36,512 nt of DNA from Schoenoplectus triqueter (taxonomy: Eukaryota; Streptophyta; Magnoliopsida; Poales; Cyperaceae). Numbering within the stretch: the stretch's first letter is position 1; each line of letters opens with the position of its first letter. The notes below the pieces were generated by a model. That model searched no databases. It saw only the letters and a list, made by a program, of their open reading frames with translations, and was not told the origin of the DNA. A program made the translations under genes and the position numbers. Positions 1 through 10,445 of the stretch are shown here, piece after piece. The stretch is from the NCBI GenBank assembly GCA_964058805.1, contig CAXKVV010001575.1, forward strand, positions 1 to 36,512. The letters run 5' to 3'.

Positions 1-196
1 TGATATTCAAGTTAATGTATTTGTTAGTCAAGTTAATTCATCTTTAAAATTTATGTCAGTGCAACTTAATATTTAAGTTAGTAAATTTGATATTTGAGTT
101 ACTAAACGTTTGTTATTCAAGTAAATTTTGAGTTACTAAACGTTTGATATTTTTGCTCCCATAGTTGAAACGCTACTGGACTTGTCTTGAACTCCG

Positions 197-257
<61 letters not shown>

Positions 258-889
258 CTAAATAATTCTTGACGAGTAGGATTCATTTTCTTATCTTACT
301 CTAAATTACTAATTGAGCATGCAATAACTCGGAACAGTTTACTCATTCTCCGCGTTTTGATTTTTCTTATGCACGGCAATCCAAATTATATTAATTAGTC
401 AATAATATTTATATACTTCGATGGGGAATTCTAGTCTACGTCTAATTTTTATGGTTTATTTGTACGATATGTGTGTCTATATTATTTAAACCTGCGGATA
501 ATTAAATACAATCAAGATTTTAACCTGCGGATAATTGAAATAATCAAATCTAAATTGAATTAATTAATATATATGTCCTTGTATAAACGATTTTGAACAT
601 ATCTTAAGTTATGTTTTTAATAAATAATATTTATATTTTTAGATACTGTAAAAATATAATATACGCTAGAATTGTTTATATACTGAATAAATGATAAATA
701 AATAAAATAAATATATATGAATTAATAAGTAATTTCATTAATTCATTACGAATATTAATTTTCGATACCTTGCGGATCACACAAACGCCAATTCATTTTT
801 TTGATTTAAATGGAATTTCAAAAGAAATTTCGCCTTTACCGCTTAAAAATCGCAACATCCAGTTACAGAGTACAGACGGTTTGTATATA
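1..889. other. AT-rich non-coding sequence with short direct repeats
   Basis: I see no gene here. The stretch contains two copies of a short motif ending in ACTAAACGTTTG (near 104 and 130), two copies of AACCTGCGGATAATT 33 bp apart (489 and 522), and a dinucleotide microsatellite that is listed separately. An 18-base sequence, ACCGCTTAAAAATCGCAA (near 838), recurs near 1311 on the far side of the MITE. Confidence 0.5.
199..252. repeat. (AT)n microsatellite
   Basis: An uninterrupted run of about 27 AT dinucleotides. Its length is likely to vary between individuals and assemblies. Confidence 0.95.
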
Positions 890-1261
890 TGGTTAATTTT
901 CTGGCGGGTTAAATTTTGATGTTTATTCAATTTGGTCACAAAATTTTTATTTATTCATTTTGAGTCATTAAATTTTGATGTTTATCTAAATTTAATCACT
1001 CTCATTAGTTTTTTCATTCAAAAATAATTGAAATGAAATTGTATTTATTGCCAAAAATAATTGAAATGAAAAATAGATAAATGAAATAAATGTATATTTA
1101 TTTTGAAATTAGTTTTTAATTATTTTGAATGGAAAAACTAATGGGAGCAATCAAATTTGGATAAACATTAAAATTTAGTAACTAAAAACGGATAGATAAA
1201 AGTTTAGTGATCAAATATGAATAAACATTAAAATTCAGTGATCTATTAGAAGATTAATCCA
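890..1261. mobile_element. MITE with about 135-bp terminal inverted repeats
   Basis: The left arm (890 to about 1022) and the right arm (about 1128 to 1261) are imperfect reverse complements over roughly 135 bases. The ends are TGGTTAAT and ATTAATCCA, and both arms contain ATGTTTAT-type blocks. An 8-bp direct repeat, TGTATATA, lies immediately outside each end (882-889 and 1262-1269), as expected for a target-site duplication of hAT size. There is no coding capacity, so it is a non-autonomous foldback-type element. The flanks are themselves TA-rich, so the duplication is suggestive rather than proof of the superfamily. Confidence 0.75.
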
Positions 1262-1269
1262 TGTATATA

Positions 1270-1908
1270 TATTATATATGCTTGGTGCTATGGTTATTCA
1301 GTTGTCATATACCGCTTAAAAATCGCAAGACCTTTTTTTTAATAAATTAACTCCCATAGCAACCATAATAACAGAATTTCAAATAGGAAATGTGTCATTT
1401 CTTTTCTTTTCAACTTCACACTTTTTGAATATCGTAACCAGTTAATGCAAACGTAAATATTTTGTTTGACAACTTAGATGAAACAAAATTTATTGTATTC
1501 TGTTGATAATCATGAATTGATAATGACCATATTTGCACAAGGGAAGAATCTCAGAGAAATCTGAGAAGAGAATTCCAGGGTGTGCATCTTGAAATTAACA
1601 AACTAATATCTAGATCAAACGAAACATTGTACCAATGATTATTTAAGAATTTGGTCTACAATGGGTTCCTTTGAATTGGTACGCAGATGACTACACAGTG
1701 AATGCATACATGACCAAGATCGAGAGATTTCAGCAATTATTAATAATAAATTTTTTTCTTCGCAGCGAGAGCATGCAAAGTTGCAAACGAAATGTTAGCT
1801 AGCTCCCTTAGAAACGGCCCTCGAATTTTCTCAGTAAATGCATACAATACAAGACGCGTGCATTTTCCTTAAACATTCCTTCCATGAATTCTATATGTGT
1901 ATATACTC
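1270..1908. other. Intergenic sequence upstream of the first small gene
   Basis: No open frame or repeat that I can support. This is presumably the upstream regulatory region of the gene starting at 2035. Confidence 0.4.
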
Positions 1909-1916
1909 TATATATT
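1909..1916 (+). promoter_or_regulatory. Putative TATA box of the 2035 gene
   Basis: TATATATT sits about 125 bases upstream of the ATG at 2035, which would leave a leader of roughly 95 bases. It is supported by position and sequence only. The surrounding TA-richness makes chance matches likely. Confidence 0.35.
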
Positions 1917-2034
1917 CACCTTTTTCCCTTAACATTCTCATTAGAAGTTTAAAATTTCTCATTGCTCGTCACCTAAAGGATCATCGGAGAAACATCATAG
2001 TTCTGGTATAACTCTGGACAAATACCTTTTTAAC

Positions 2035-2295
2035 ATGAGTTCGCCTGCAGAGAAAAGAGGGCCGAGGATTCCTAAACGGCACCCGGCTTGTCCCGGAAAG
2101 GGGTGCAAGCTTCCAGCCTGCGGCATTCACAATGCCAAACCGAGGTGCTCAACTGATTGGACTTCCCTTGGTTTATATGAAATTAATGGTGTATTTGGTG
2201 CATATCCTTCCGACCACTTTACTGATGTCGATAAAAGATTCAATGACGAAGCAAATGAAACAATGGTGTGTGTTACGCAACACAAAGATTACTAG
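2035..2295 (+). CDS. Small cysteine-rich protein, family member 1 (86 aa, unrecognised)
   Basis: An intronless open frame of 86 codons starting MSSPAEKRGPR. Residues 15-33 form a Cys/Pro/His core (RHPACPGKGCKLPACGIHN), followed by a hydrophilic tail with one more Cys near residue 38 and another near 79. No signal peptide or membrane segment is visible. The same layout, MSSP then a short hydrophilic leader then [RH/Y]P-x-CP-x(n)-C-x(2-3)-[PE]-x-C-x-x-H, is encoded at 12359-12735 and in the relic at 4182-4325, which argues that the frame is real. In the 12359 gene an intron separates the leader from the Cys core. Here the two are continuous, so this copy may have lost the intron or arisen by retroposition. 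I do not recognise the family. The Cys/His spacing could bind a metal or form disulfides, but that is inference. Confidence 0.5.
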   Translation: MSSPAEKRGPRIPKRHPACPGKGCKLPACGIHNAKPRCSTDWTSLGLYEINGVFGAYPSDHFTDVDKRFNDEANETMVCVTQHKDY

Positions 2296-2446
2296 ACAGG
2301 ATCAGGGGCTTGCTTGAGTGCTAAATGCTGATGTAGTTTGTAAATCTGTCAATTTGTGTGTAATTATGTGTAGCATATTTTGGTTCGTTATGTTTGTTTC
2401 TTAGTGTTGGAAAAGTGAAAATATAATTTTCATAAGTTGGTTCATT

Positions 2447-2925
2447 CATAAGTTCATTAATCTGGTTCTTTCATTTTCTAAAAATTAATTCTGCGCTTAA
2501 TCTGGTTTTGAACTCCAAATCCTTTCAGGGAAAGGTACCGATGAGACAGTATCAGGTGCAGAATTTCTGATATACAGAGTCGATTCAAAACAGAGAAGCC
2601 TCTGGTTTGGTATTGAACTTTTCTTTGATCCGAGCGTCACATATTCACATCCTGTCTGCAAGTCGACAGTTATTTTGATATGAATGCTCGAAAATTTTAA
2701 CAATGCAATATTTTTGGTTTCAGTGTATCAGTATAATACAAAAGTTTCAACGGATTTTGCAGAGTAACATTTTTGGACATTTCTTTTCCATATCACTTCT
2801 GAAAATTAACTCTAACAAAACAAAATCTAACTTTAATATTTCAGACCACATTCCCTATTTTTTTTTCCTCTGAAATAATCGTGGAAGTTTGTATATATCT
2901 TGTCTTGATAATAACACGGTGCTTT
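2447..2925. repeat. Segmental duplication block 1, copy 1
   Basis: This block is closely similar to 8680-9310. Long shared runs include the stretch around the SalI-like GTCGAC at 2661 and the block running up to the flank of the solo LTR. The minus strand carries a short open frame (2497-2703) starting MLKFSSIHIKITVDLQTGCE, the same start as the longer minus-strand frame in the other copy. The present copy lacks about 80 bases that in copy 2 look like an internal duplication. Confidence 0.8.
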
Positions 2926-2926
2926 C

Positions 2927-3314
2927 TGATACGGTATATCTCGAGCGAGACGGGGCGTACCGATCACCTAGAATGGAAGTATGGACAAGTTTTTACTCTT
3001 TTCTATTGCCTATTAGTGTTGTTTCTGTGGGTGTTTGTGAACATGTGAGCATGCCCAGATCAACATTGGGAGGGCCTTATATAGGCCTCCAAGCCGTGTA
3101 ATTAGGCGGTCACGAGGTCGTGTCTCCAATAGCTGGTACACTAGCTAGTTGTGAACGGTTATAGCCTGATACTTCGAGACCGAACAATTATAGTCCGCTA
3201 TTTCAAGACTGAACCGCTGTGGCGGTTAAGAAGAATTATGAGCTTAAAAAAGCTCTCGAGTTCAGCTTATGAACCTACTCGAGCTTATGAGATGGTATTG
3301 AATAGGGCCCATCA
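2927..3314 (+). mobile_element. Solo LTR (388 bp) with 5-bp target-site duplication
   Basis: The segment begins TGATACGG and ends CCCATCA, with TG...CA termini and TGAT/ATCA at the tips, and is flanked on both sides by CTTTC (2922-2926 and 3315-3319). The paralogous segment near 9290-9310 has the two flanks joined without the insertion, which confirms the limits. Inside is a TATA-like TTATATAGGC at about 3077-3086, as expected for an LTR promoter. No internal domain remains, so this is probably the product of LTR-LTR recombination. Orientation is inferred from the TATA-like site. Its retroelement family is unknown and it is unrelated to the 2-kb LTRs at 14806. Confidence 0.8.
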
Positions 3315-3334
3315 CTTTCTAACTCTCTACACAC

Positions 3335-4075
3335 TTACGTACTAAGCAAGCTTAAGGTGCAACTTCATGTGTGGATTTACTGGTTTCCATTGTATATAAT
3401 TCATATGACTTTTTTCTTGAGGAAAATATTGTAATTTAGAGTTAAAACAACGCGTTTTTTTTTTGTAAGCTCCATAGGAAAAAAAAAACAAGGACGCGCC
3501 ATATATATTAAATTAGATTAAATTCTTTATGGCCAAGAAATTAACACCTGTTCCCATGGATACTTTATAAGCATTTAATTCCTGGTTCATTTTTGAACCA
3601 TTCTATATATGATTCTATCAACGTTTGTGTGACATTTTATGGTGTGAACATCTGTGGTAATTAAAGACAATACTTAAACACATGTAAAAGCATAATTAAG
3701 CAAATAATATAACTTACGAATTGCAATCTCAGCTCCTAAATATAATTTTTCAATTTATTAAAATGAATACTCGAGTTAAATTATTTAGGAAAAGAAGTGT
3801 TAGCTATTTGTGAAACAACCACAAGTTGAATACGAGTTGATCTCATGGGAAATTTACCATGCAACGATTCACAGATTTCATAGTTATTTTATTATTATTA
3901 TTTTTTGATTGGTTGACATAGGTGATTTTCTAGGAAAGTGGGTTTTGTAAATTTTAGCTTAAGAATTACAAAATTTATCTTAGTTTTGATTTGTGAAAGA
4001 GTTTCCCAAAGTTCTTCTCGGAACCCTTTGCATTTCTACAAATTCATTAATTCATTTTCATTGCAGCAGCATTTT
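3335..4075. repeat. Segmental duplication block 2, copy 1 (conserved non-coding)
   Basis: Closely similar to 9325-9542 plus 10446-10975, with the hAT-like element interrupting the second copy. Similarity stops abruptly after GCAGCAGCAT. The copy-2 counterpart carries a TATA-like CTATAAATAA near its end where this copy reads CTACAAATTC, so a promoter may have been lost here. The junction CTGTTCCCATGG at about 3548-3559 is the empty site of the hAT-like insertion. Confidence 0.8.
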
Positions 4076-4181
4076 TTTTGATAAAAAAGATAGAGGTCAA
4101 TGCCTCCAAATTTCATTAATTTATAAGTTTACATAGTGAACTGTAGTACATATTAAATTTTCAACAAAACAACATAAAATT

Positions 4182-4325
4182 TACCCGCTCTGTCCGTATC
4201 CATCCCGTCCTTGTCCTTACCCGAGCTGTGGATGTCACAGACTGCATCCTAATGGCACGAGGTCTTCAGCCGTTAAAATTGGCTGCACTGCAGCAGATCC
4301 CTACACGGTTGAATCTCTAACATAA
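4182..4325 (+). pseudogene. Relic second exon of the cysteine-rich small-protein family
   Basis: An open stretch of 47 codons begins YPLCPYPSRPCPYPSCGCH and ends at TAA (4323-4325). It matches the Cys core encoded by exon 2 of the gene at 12359-12735 (RHPLCPSPWRPCPYESCPCH), and the sequence downstream (4395-4541) matches the 3' flank of that gene. No first exon with an ATG and no AG splice acceptor lie in front of the core, where the intact copy has CTACAG. I therefore call it a truncated copy. The Cys spacing is still undamaged, so the decay may be recent, or the core may be reached by an acceptor I have not found. Confidence 0.6.
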
Positions 4326-4394
4326 TTGAATTGAAAGCTCAAAGTGAAATCTCAAAGCTAGACATCGAGCTAGTAGCTCAATATATATTTGTTG

Positions 4395-6030
4395 GTTTGA
4401 ATTTATATTTATGTCAGTTGTTGTACAGAAAGTTTGGTTGTACAGTTATTGATCAATTAGTTCCTTATTTGTATATAGTGGATTATGTTTTTGATCTGTG
4501 AAAACTCTGTATTATCTCGGTTCCAGGATATGTAATTATTATCTATATCTATACTATATTATAAAGAGTGTACGTACTAGAGACGTCTATTATTTTAGTC
4601 TTTTCTTAATGATCAAAATGTCTCTAATCGAACAGTGCAATTGAATATTTTAAAAACTAACAGTTTAGACTTTGACCAATGTCATTTTTTCTCTTCATTT
4701 TATTTTCTATTTTTACCATATATTAATGGGAGATCAAACAAAATTATTCATCAAATAAATTAATAATAAACTATTTTTAAGTTTTCTAAAAAAGAAAACT
4801 ATCTACTATACAACTTTATTTAAAAAAAAACAAAAATTATTATGTTTGTAAATAATATCTACATTATATTTAAAAAATTAAATTTATCTATTAATGTTAT
4901 CAAATTATGAGTAATTATCGAAATACACATATTTTAATTTATGATTAAAATTAATTAATTTTATAAAAATGATGGTTCATATTTTAGTCACACACATTTT
5001 TCCTCTCTACTCAGTTTGCTATTTTTTATCATGCATTTATATGAGGTCTAAAAATTTTTTATATCAAATAAATTAAACATCAACTGTTAATATACATTCA
5101 AAAAAATATTATATTTTGTGTATTATCTTTTATTAAATAATAAATTAATTTTCTATAAAAATTTAAGAGCCTTTATAATTATTTTAGATATAAATTATAT
5201 CTAAGTAAACTATATAATTTATTTAGAATAAAATTAATATTAAATTTAATTATTTTATAAAAAAATTATATATCAAATAAATTAAATATCAACTATTATT
5301 ATGTTTTATTGTAAAAATAACTAAGCATTGTAAAGCAAGAAAAATATTATATTATGTAAACCATCTTTTATTAAATAATAAATTAATTTTATTTAAAATT
5401 TTAAAAATATTTGTAATTGATTTAAACATAATTTATATCTAAGTGAATATATCATTTATTATATTAAAATTAATACTAGATATAAATATTTTTAAAATTG
5501 AGAAAATCCGCAAAACAGACCGGGTTCACGGCTAGTGTATGTAAAGTTCCATTAAAATTCCAATTGATAAGAGCATATGAGAATCAGATAATATATTTAT
5601 TTTGTTTCTTTCTTTCTCTCTTTAAATAAAATTGTTAGGACCGGCAAAAATCATTACTCATTACCGCCCTTCGGAATATATAGTTATTTATTGAGTCGAA
5701 ACTAAATATAGAAACGTACATACAATCTCCCTTGAACGTGAAAGCGCTACTAATTAGGTCTTTCAAAATAGAAAGGCTTCCTAGATAGTTCCCCTGTTCA
5801 TTCTCTCTCTCTCATCTGATGGGAAAATAGAGAGAGAATTCAGGCTTGCTTTATACTCTGAAAATCAAATATTTATATAGGCGAAAAAGATTATTGGCTA
5901 AATTTGTTGGTAATTATTAATTTAAATCACTAATAATATGAATATTACCCTTTAAATTCTACATATTAAAATTAATAGTGAACAATAATGTATACTAATG
6001 TTACATATAATATGTTCTAATAAATCAAAT
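4395..6030. repeat. Segmental duplication block 3, copy 1 (3' flank of the relic gene)
   Basis: The sequence at 4395-4541 plus 5536-6030 is similar to about 6350-6950, and its first part is also similar to about 12780-12950. Shared marks are TTGTACAG...GGTTGTACAGTTATTG, the GTAAAGTTCC block, and CATGGGAAAAT-type sequence near 5820 and 6720. The Helitron-like element interrupts this copy only. Confidence 0.75.
4542..5535 (+). mobile_element. Non-autonomous Helitron-like element
   Basis: The insertion starts TCTATATCTATACTATATTA, a typical plant Helitron 5' end, and ends CACGGCTAG, matching the CTRR 3' end. It is flanked by a host A (4541) and host T (5536) with no target-site duplication. Two paralogous segments, near 6430-6450 and 12900-12925, run straight from GTAATTG into GTAAAGTTCC without it, so the empty site is seen twice. 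The subterminal 3' hairpin is weak (CGGGTTCACGGC). The interior is AT-rich and has no Rep/helicase coding. An alternative 5' end at 4548 also begins TCTATAC. Confidence 0.75.
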
Positions 6031-6349
6031 GCAGCTAGGAATGCATTGCCCTTGCTGATATACTTCTTTCTTTATTTCAAAAGTAATCAAATAAATTTAT
6101 GATTAACTACTTAATCATAATTATGCACATATTTTAATATTTCATTAAAGAGTCCAAATACACCATCTATCACGACTCACATAATCGATCAAATATATTC
6201 ATCCGATACTTAAAATTGTACGGACTAAAATTATTCCGATCCATAATAAATTCTCCCAATAATATATATATCAAGTGTACCGAACGGGTGTAGAAACTTA
6301 TTTTCAACTTCCAATGCGAATACATAGTGGCTTTGATATCACTTGTTAT
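6031..6349. other. Intervening AT-rich sequence, no gene
   Basis: This lies between two copies of the duplicated flank and has no counterpart I can find in the other copies. I see no coding sequence. Its far end has a weak primer-binding-site-like match (6330-6341), which I discuss and reject elsewhere. Confidence 0.4.
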
Positions 6350-7170
6350 TAATTAATTCCACAATTTGTATTGGATTATGTTTTTTTTGTCCGTGAAAAC
6401 TCTACATTACAATGGTTCCTGAATAAGTAATTGATTTTGTGCGTAAAGTTCCATTATAAAATTCCAATCCATATGAACATATCAGAATATGTTACATTTT
6501 TTTGTCTCTCTTTAATAAATTGTTGGTATCAGTGAAACTAATCGCCGCCCACCATGATCGTTTTATGTTGAGATTGAAATTAAATATGGAAGCATACTTA
6601 AATAGCGCTCCACTTGCACGTGAGACCGCCATTGATTCTGTTTTTTTCAGAATAGCAAGGCTACTTTAAAGAACTCCTTTCGTTCACCATCTCTCTTGGT
6701 TCTCTCGCTCTCTGGTCTCATGGGAAAATGGTAAAGAGAATTCAGACTTGTCTATTAGTATTGTATAAACTAAAAAGATCCATGACTGTTTTAGTTCATA
6801 GTTATTCATTTCAACCTATCAATAATATGAATAATACATTTTAAGTTATACACATTAAATGCTACATTAATATCTAAAATATTATATTCTATATTGATCA
6901 CTTTTAATTGGACACAAAATTAATAGTACATAATGCAGAATTATTTTTTACATATAAGTCTGACATTGGATTAATAATTAATCCAATTTACTGAATAATG
7001 GTCCAACAAGAATTTTCATCTTTTTAAAAAAACACCCATCTGTATTTGATAAATATTTTAGGTTTTTGAAGTTCAGCAATACTTGAAACCCTCTATCTGC
7101 TATTAAGAGAAAAGTTTGCTAAAGGTTGGTTCTGATGATTAACATCGGAACTGAGAAATTTGCAGAGAAA
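6350..7170. repeat. Segmental duplication block 3, partial extra copy
   Basis: 6350-6950 repeats the flank seen at 4480-6030 (minus the Helitron). 7030-7170 repeats sequence at about 13075-13215; the shared stretch includes CATCTGTATTTGATA-like and TTCAGCAATACTTG-like blocks. The coding part of the gene unit is missing here, so only the 3' flank was duplicated or retained. Confidence 0.65.
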
Positions 7171-7361
7171 ACAGGGCAGTTGGACTAAACTTATGAATTT
7201 ATACAGAAAACAGGGCAATTATACACAAAATTTTGACTAAACTAAACTTATGGGTTAGAGGGTGGAGAAGTGAATCATTGTGTAAATTTTGTGATACATG
7301 TAACGAAAATGGCTTTTTCATTTATTAAAGTGGGCATTTCATCTATTGTAGATTATGTTTT

Positions 7362-7626
7362 ATGTTTGTGACTTCACAAGGATACAAGGAATTTGATTCC
7401 TCTGTGTTATATTTTGTTGGTGGCTTTGGATTAATAGGCATCAGAGATTTTTTAAGGTAACTAATGACAGGGGGGGGATATTCTTTTTAGATTTATTTTG
7501 TGCTTATTTAAATTTTGGACAATAATAGACAATGGGTTGGAGCATGTTTTCAGGTTGGTTGATGTTGTGGTGATTCCTGATAGTTACTCCGAGGAGGCAG
7601 ATTTAGCTACATTTGGAGGATATTGA
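7362..7626 (+). pseudogene. Two-exon gene fragment, C-terminal TM2-like membrane protein (tentative)
   Basis: A frame from an ATG at 7362 runs to a GT donor at 7457. A 97-base intron ends TTTTCAG at 7553, and the second exon continues in frame to TGA at 7624-7626, giving 55 residues if the ATG is used. The product has a hydrophobic, Gly-rich stretch (SSVLYFVGGFGLIGI), then RDFLRLVDVVVIPD and an acidic tail ending in FGGY. A hydrophobic GG-rich helix followed by D-x(3)-IP resembles the end of TM2-type domains, but that is a resemblance by eye only. No upstream exons were found, so it is more likely the 3' piece of a broken or captured gene than a complete gene. An acceptor AG at 7378-7379 could also feed this exon. 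Confidence 0.35.
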
Positions 7627-7639
7627 ACGATGATGTACC

Positions 7640-8679
7640 TTCTGGAAGTTTTAGTTAATTGTTGAGTTATGTTATTGTTCAGAATATGATTGTATGATTG
7701 TAGTTTTTTTTTCCATTATGTTAGCTATTTTAGTTTTGGATTTGTTGTACATATTGCAGCTACGTCTTTCTATTTTCTTTTTCTTTGGACCAATTAAATT
7801 ACTTCTTTTAAGATTCAATTGTCCAATTCATTTGATGAAAAGTGTGACCCAAATCATGATAATCTTCAGCGATAGAGGATACTAATAATTTTGAGAGGGT
7901 ATAAGCCGACCTTTATGTTCATGATCGTTTGTTCTATTTGTCTATAATCTATATGCAGAGACCAGACAGAGCCAATTACAAACAGAGAGACCTCTGTTTT
8001 AGTTTCTACATTTATTTATTTATTTACTTTCAGATGAGTGTTTACCGCGAGCTATCTTAATTCTTATTCAATTTACCCGGTGTTCGTTTTAATTTCATAT
8101 AAAGATAAAGGATATATAAGTTTTCTTTTAATCAGATTTTTAGCTACCAAATTACTGTTGCTGTAATCTAAACCATAGTTTTGACTTTTGAGCTATTAAA
8201 CATTCTAAACACATTTCGTATGATCAACACTGTAGATGAGCTTTCATCAATTTTTTCAGAAAAAAAAACATCTAATTAAATGCATAATAAAATTTATAAT
8301 CCGTAAATATCTACTGTTAGAAAGTTTGATATATGTTAATTTCTACTCGATAATCCCAGAGAATAAACTCCCCACCCAACCCTTATTCCCTCAATTTTAT
8401 TTCATAAAATACTGATACAGATTTCTGTGTGTTTCTCACTCTTACAACTTCTCACAGTATGTTGTGTTTTAATCCTTACTTGCGCATCTATATTACAATT
8501 TCTGTGATATTTTTCTATCTCTTATTCCCATTCTTGCCTTCTCTGTTATTATGCGTATCAGATGCCTGCCAGATTTCTTCAATACTTAACAGATCCTTTT
8601 CCGATACTTGCCAGATTTTCCAGATACGTATCATCTTGTCCATTCAACAATATATTACTGTTATATATGGTTCCTTTAT
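7640..8679. other. AT-rich sequence with no supported gene
   Basis: Short frames near 7694 and 8429 encode hydrophobic, low-complexity peptides with no recognisable motif, and I do not call them genes. The first part could be the 3' untranslated region of the fragment ending at 7626. Confidence 0.4.
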
Positions 8680-9310
8680 AAGTTCATGAATCTGGTTCTT
8701 TCATATTCTTAAAATTAATTCTGCACTTAATCTGGTTTTGAGCTCCATTCACAATTATGGATTCCAAGTAGTTAATTTGCTGAATGTCCGATCCAAAGTC
8801 CAAAATCCTTTCATCTAAAGGTACTGACAAGTGATAAGACACTATCGGCTGCACCTTTTCTGATATACAGAGTCGATTCAAAACAGAATATAATGCGTTA
8901 AATGTTTTATTTTCTTGATTTGTTTCAACATCTTTTCTGATACACAAAGTCAATCCAAAACAGAGAAGACTCTGGTTTGGTATTGAACTTTTCTTTGATC
9001 CGAGCGTCACATATTCACATCCTGTCTGCAAGTCGACAGTTATTTTGATATGAATGCTCGAAAATTTTAACAATGCAATATTTTTTGTTTCAGTGTATCA
9101 GTATAATAGAAAAAATTTCAACGGATTTAGGAGAATAACCTTTTTTTGTCAATTTTTTTCCATATCACTTCTGCAAATTAACTCTAACAATACAAAATCT
9201 AACATTAATATTTCAAACAACATTCCCTATTTATTTATTTATCCTCTTAAATAATCGTGGGAGTTTGTATATATCTTGATTCGATAATAACAGGGCGCTC
9301 TCTAACTGTC
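8680..9310. repeat. Segmental duplication block 1, copy 2
   Basis: Counterpart of 2447-2925. It contains an extra stretch in which TTCTGATA[TC]ACA[GA]AGTC-like sequence occurs twice (about 8859 and 8936), so an internal duplication of about 80 bases probably arose here. The minus strand is open from 9073 to 8684 (129 codons) and starts with the same 20 residues as the shorter frame in copy 1. At the right end, CGCTCTCTAACTG is the empty site for the solo LTR present in copy 1. Confidence 0.8.
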
Positions 9311-9324
9311 TAGCGTCTACACTC

Positions 9325-9542
9325 TTCAGTATTAAGCAAGCCACAGGTGCAACGTCATGTGAATTTACTGGTTTCTATTGTAATTCATAATATTTTTTTT
9401 GTTGAGATAAATATTGTAATTTAGAGTTAAACCAACGCGTCATTTATTTTTGTATGCGCAATGGAAAAAAACAAGGACGCTCCATATACTATTAAATAAT
9501 ACTATGTTCGTTATGGCCAAGAAATTAACATATGTTCATATG
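9325..9542. repeat. Segmental duplication block 2, copy 2, left part
   Basis: Matches 3335-3555, including the TAAGCAAGC start, the GTAATTTAGAGTTAAA block and GGCCAAGAAATTAACA. The match is then interrupted by the hAT-like insertion and resumes at 10446. Confidence 0.8.
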
Positions 9543-10445
9543 CAGGGTGGATGCAGATTTTGATGGGTTATTAATCGGATTTTAATAGTTTATCAAATTC
9601 AAAATTTATTAAATAATTGAATACTAAATTAAAAAATCAATAATTAAATATAAATTCGTACCTAAAAAATTTATCAAATTAATATCCTTTATATATTAAA
9701 AATAACAAAAATATAAATTTTAAAATAATAAATAATCAAGTCGTTGAAGATTATTTTTCCTCTACGGAACTTTATATTTTGAAATCTTTGCATAATTCTT
9801 TTATTATTCACGGTTAGGGATGTCAATTATTGACCCGATCCGACGGGTTAACCCAACCTGACGGGTTACCCGAACCGACCTGATGGGTTAACCCGACCCG
9901 ACCCGACATGATCCGAAGATAAATGGGTCGGGTATGGGTCTAATTTTTTTGACCTGAATCGGGTCAGGTCGGGTTCGGGTCAACCTGACCCGAGCTGATT
10001 AATTATATTTTTTGAGTAATTTTATGATTTAGTACTAATTAAAGCTTAAATATACATTAATTAATATTAATTATAAATTAATTATACATTAATTTATATT
10101 AATTATAAATTAATTAATATTTAATTGCTTAAAATAATATAAAATTAATTAATAAATATTTAATTATTTTACACCGGTCGAATCAGGTTGGATATGGGTC
10201 AAGATTTTTTGATCCGAATATAAACGGATCGGGTCAAAAAAATAATAAAATAATAATGACCCGACCCAACTCATTGACACCTCTATTCGCGGTATTAAAC
10301 ATATTTTTCTTAATAAAAGCAATCAAACAATTTAAGGAGGTGAAAATAAAATTTAAGGATCAAATTAGTAAAAATTAATGTAAAAGTATTATTTTTCTAA
10401 AATTCAGAGGTTCGACCCCGCAAGCGTAAGCTACATCCACCTTTG
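9543..10445. mobile_element. hAT-like non-autonomous element, itself interrupted
   Basis: The left end is CAGGGTGGATGCAG and the reverse complement of the right end is CAAAGGTGGATGTAG, so the termini match and begin CA as in many hAT elements. Flanking 8-mers TTCATATG (9535-9542) and TTCCCATG (10446-10453) agree at 6 of 8 positions. The paralogous empty site at about 3551 reads TTCCCATG, showing that the left copy of the duplication mutated. The element lacks coding sequence and would be about 430 bp without the nested MITE. Confidence 0.7.
9815..10285. mobile_element. Nested hAT-like MITE with CCCGACCCGA-rich interior
   Basis: The termini are TAGGGATGTCAA and, in inverse complement, TAGAGGTGTCAA. 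The flanking 8-bp repeats TTCACGGT (9807-9814) and TTCGCGGT (10286-10293) differ at one base. The interior near both ends is rich in CCCGA/TCGGG words facing each other, so the element can fold back on itself. It lies inside the element at 9543-10445 and is therefore the younger of the two. No coding capacity. Confidence 0.8.

Noticed and set aside
2889..3345. Two open frames of 64-70 codons near 2889-3101 and 3151-3345
   Set aside because: They start and end in relation to the solo LTR sequence and have no conserved content. The paralogous copy lacks the region entirely.
6330..6341. GCTTTGATATCA, a near-match to an inverted initiator-Met primer-binding site, next to TTGTTATTAATT
   Set aside because: A single 12-base imperfect match without recognisable LTR ends, polypurine tract or coding remnants nearby.
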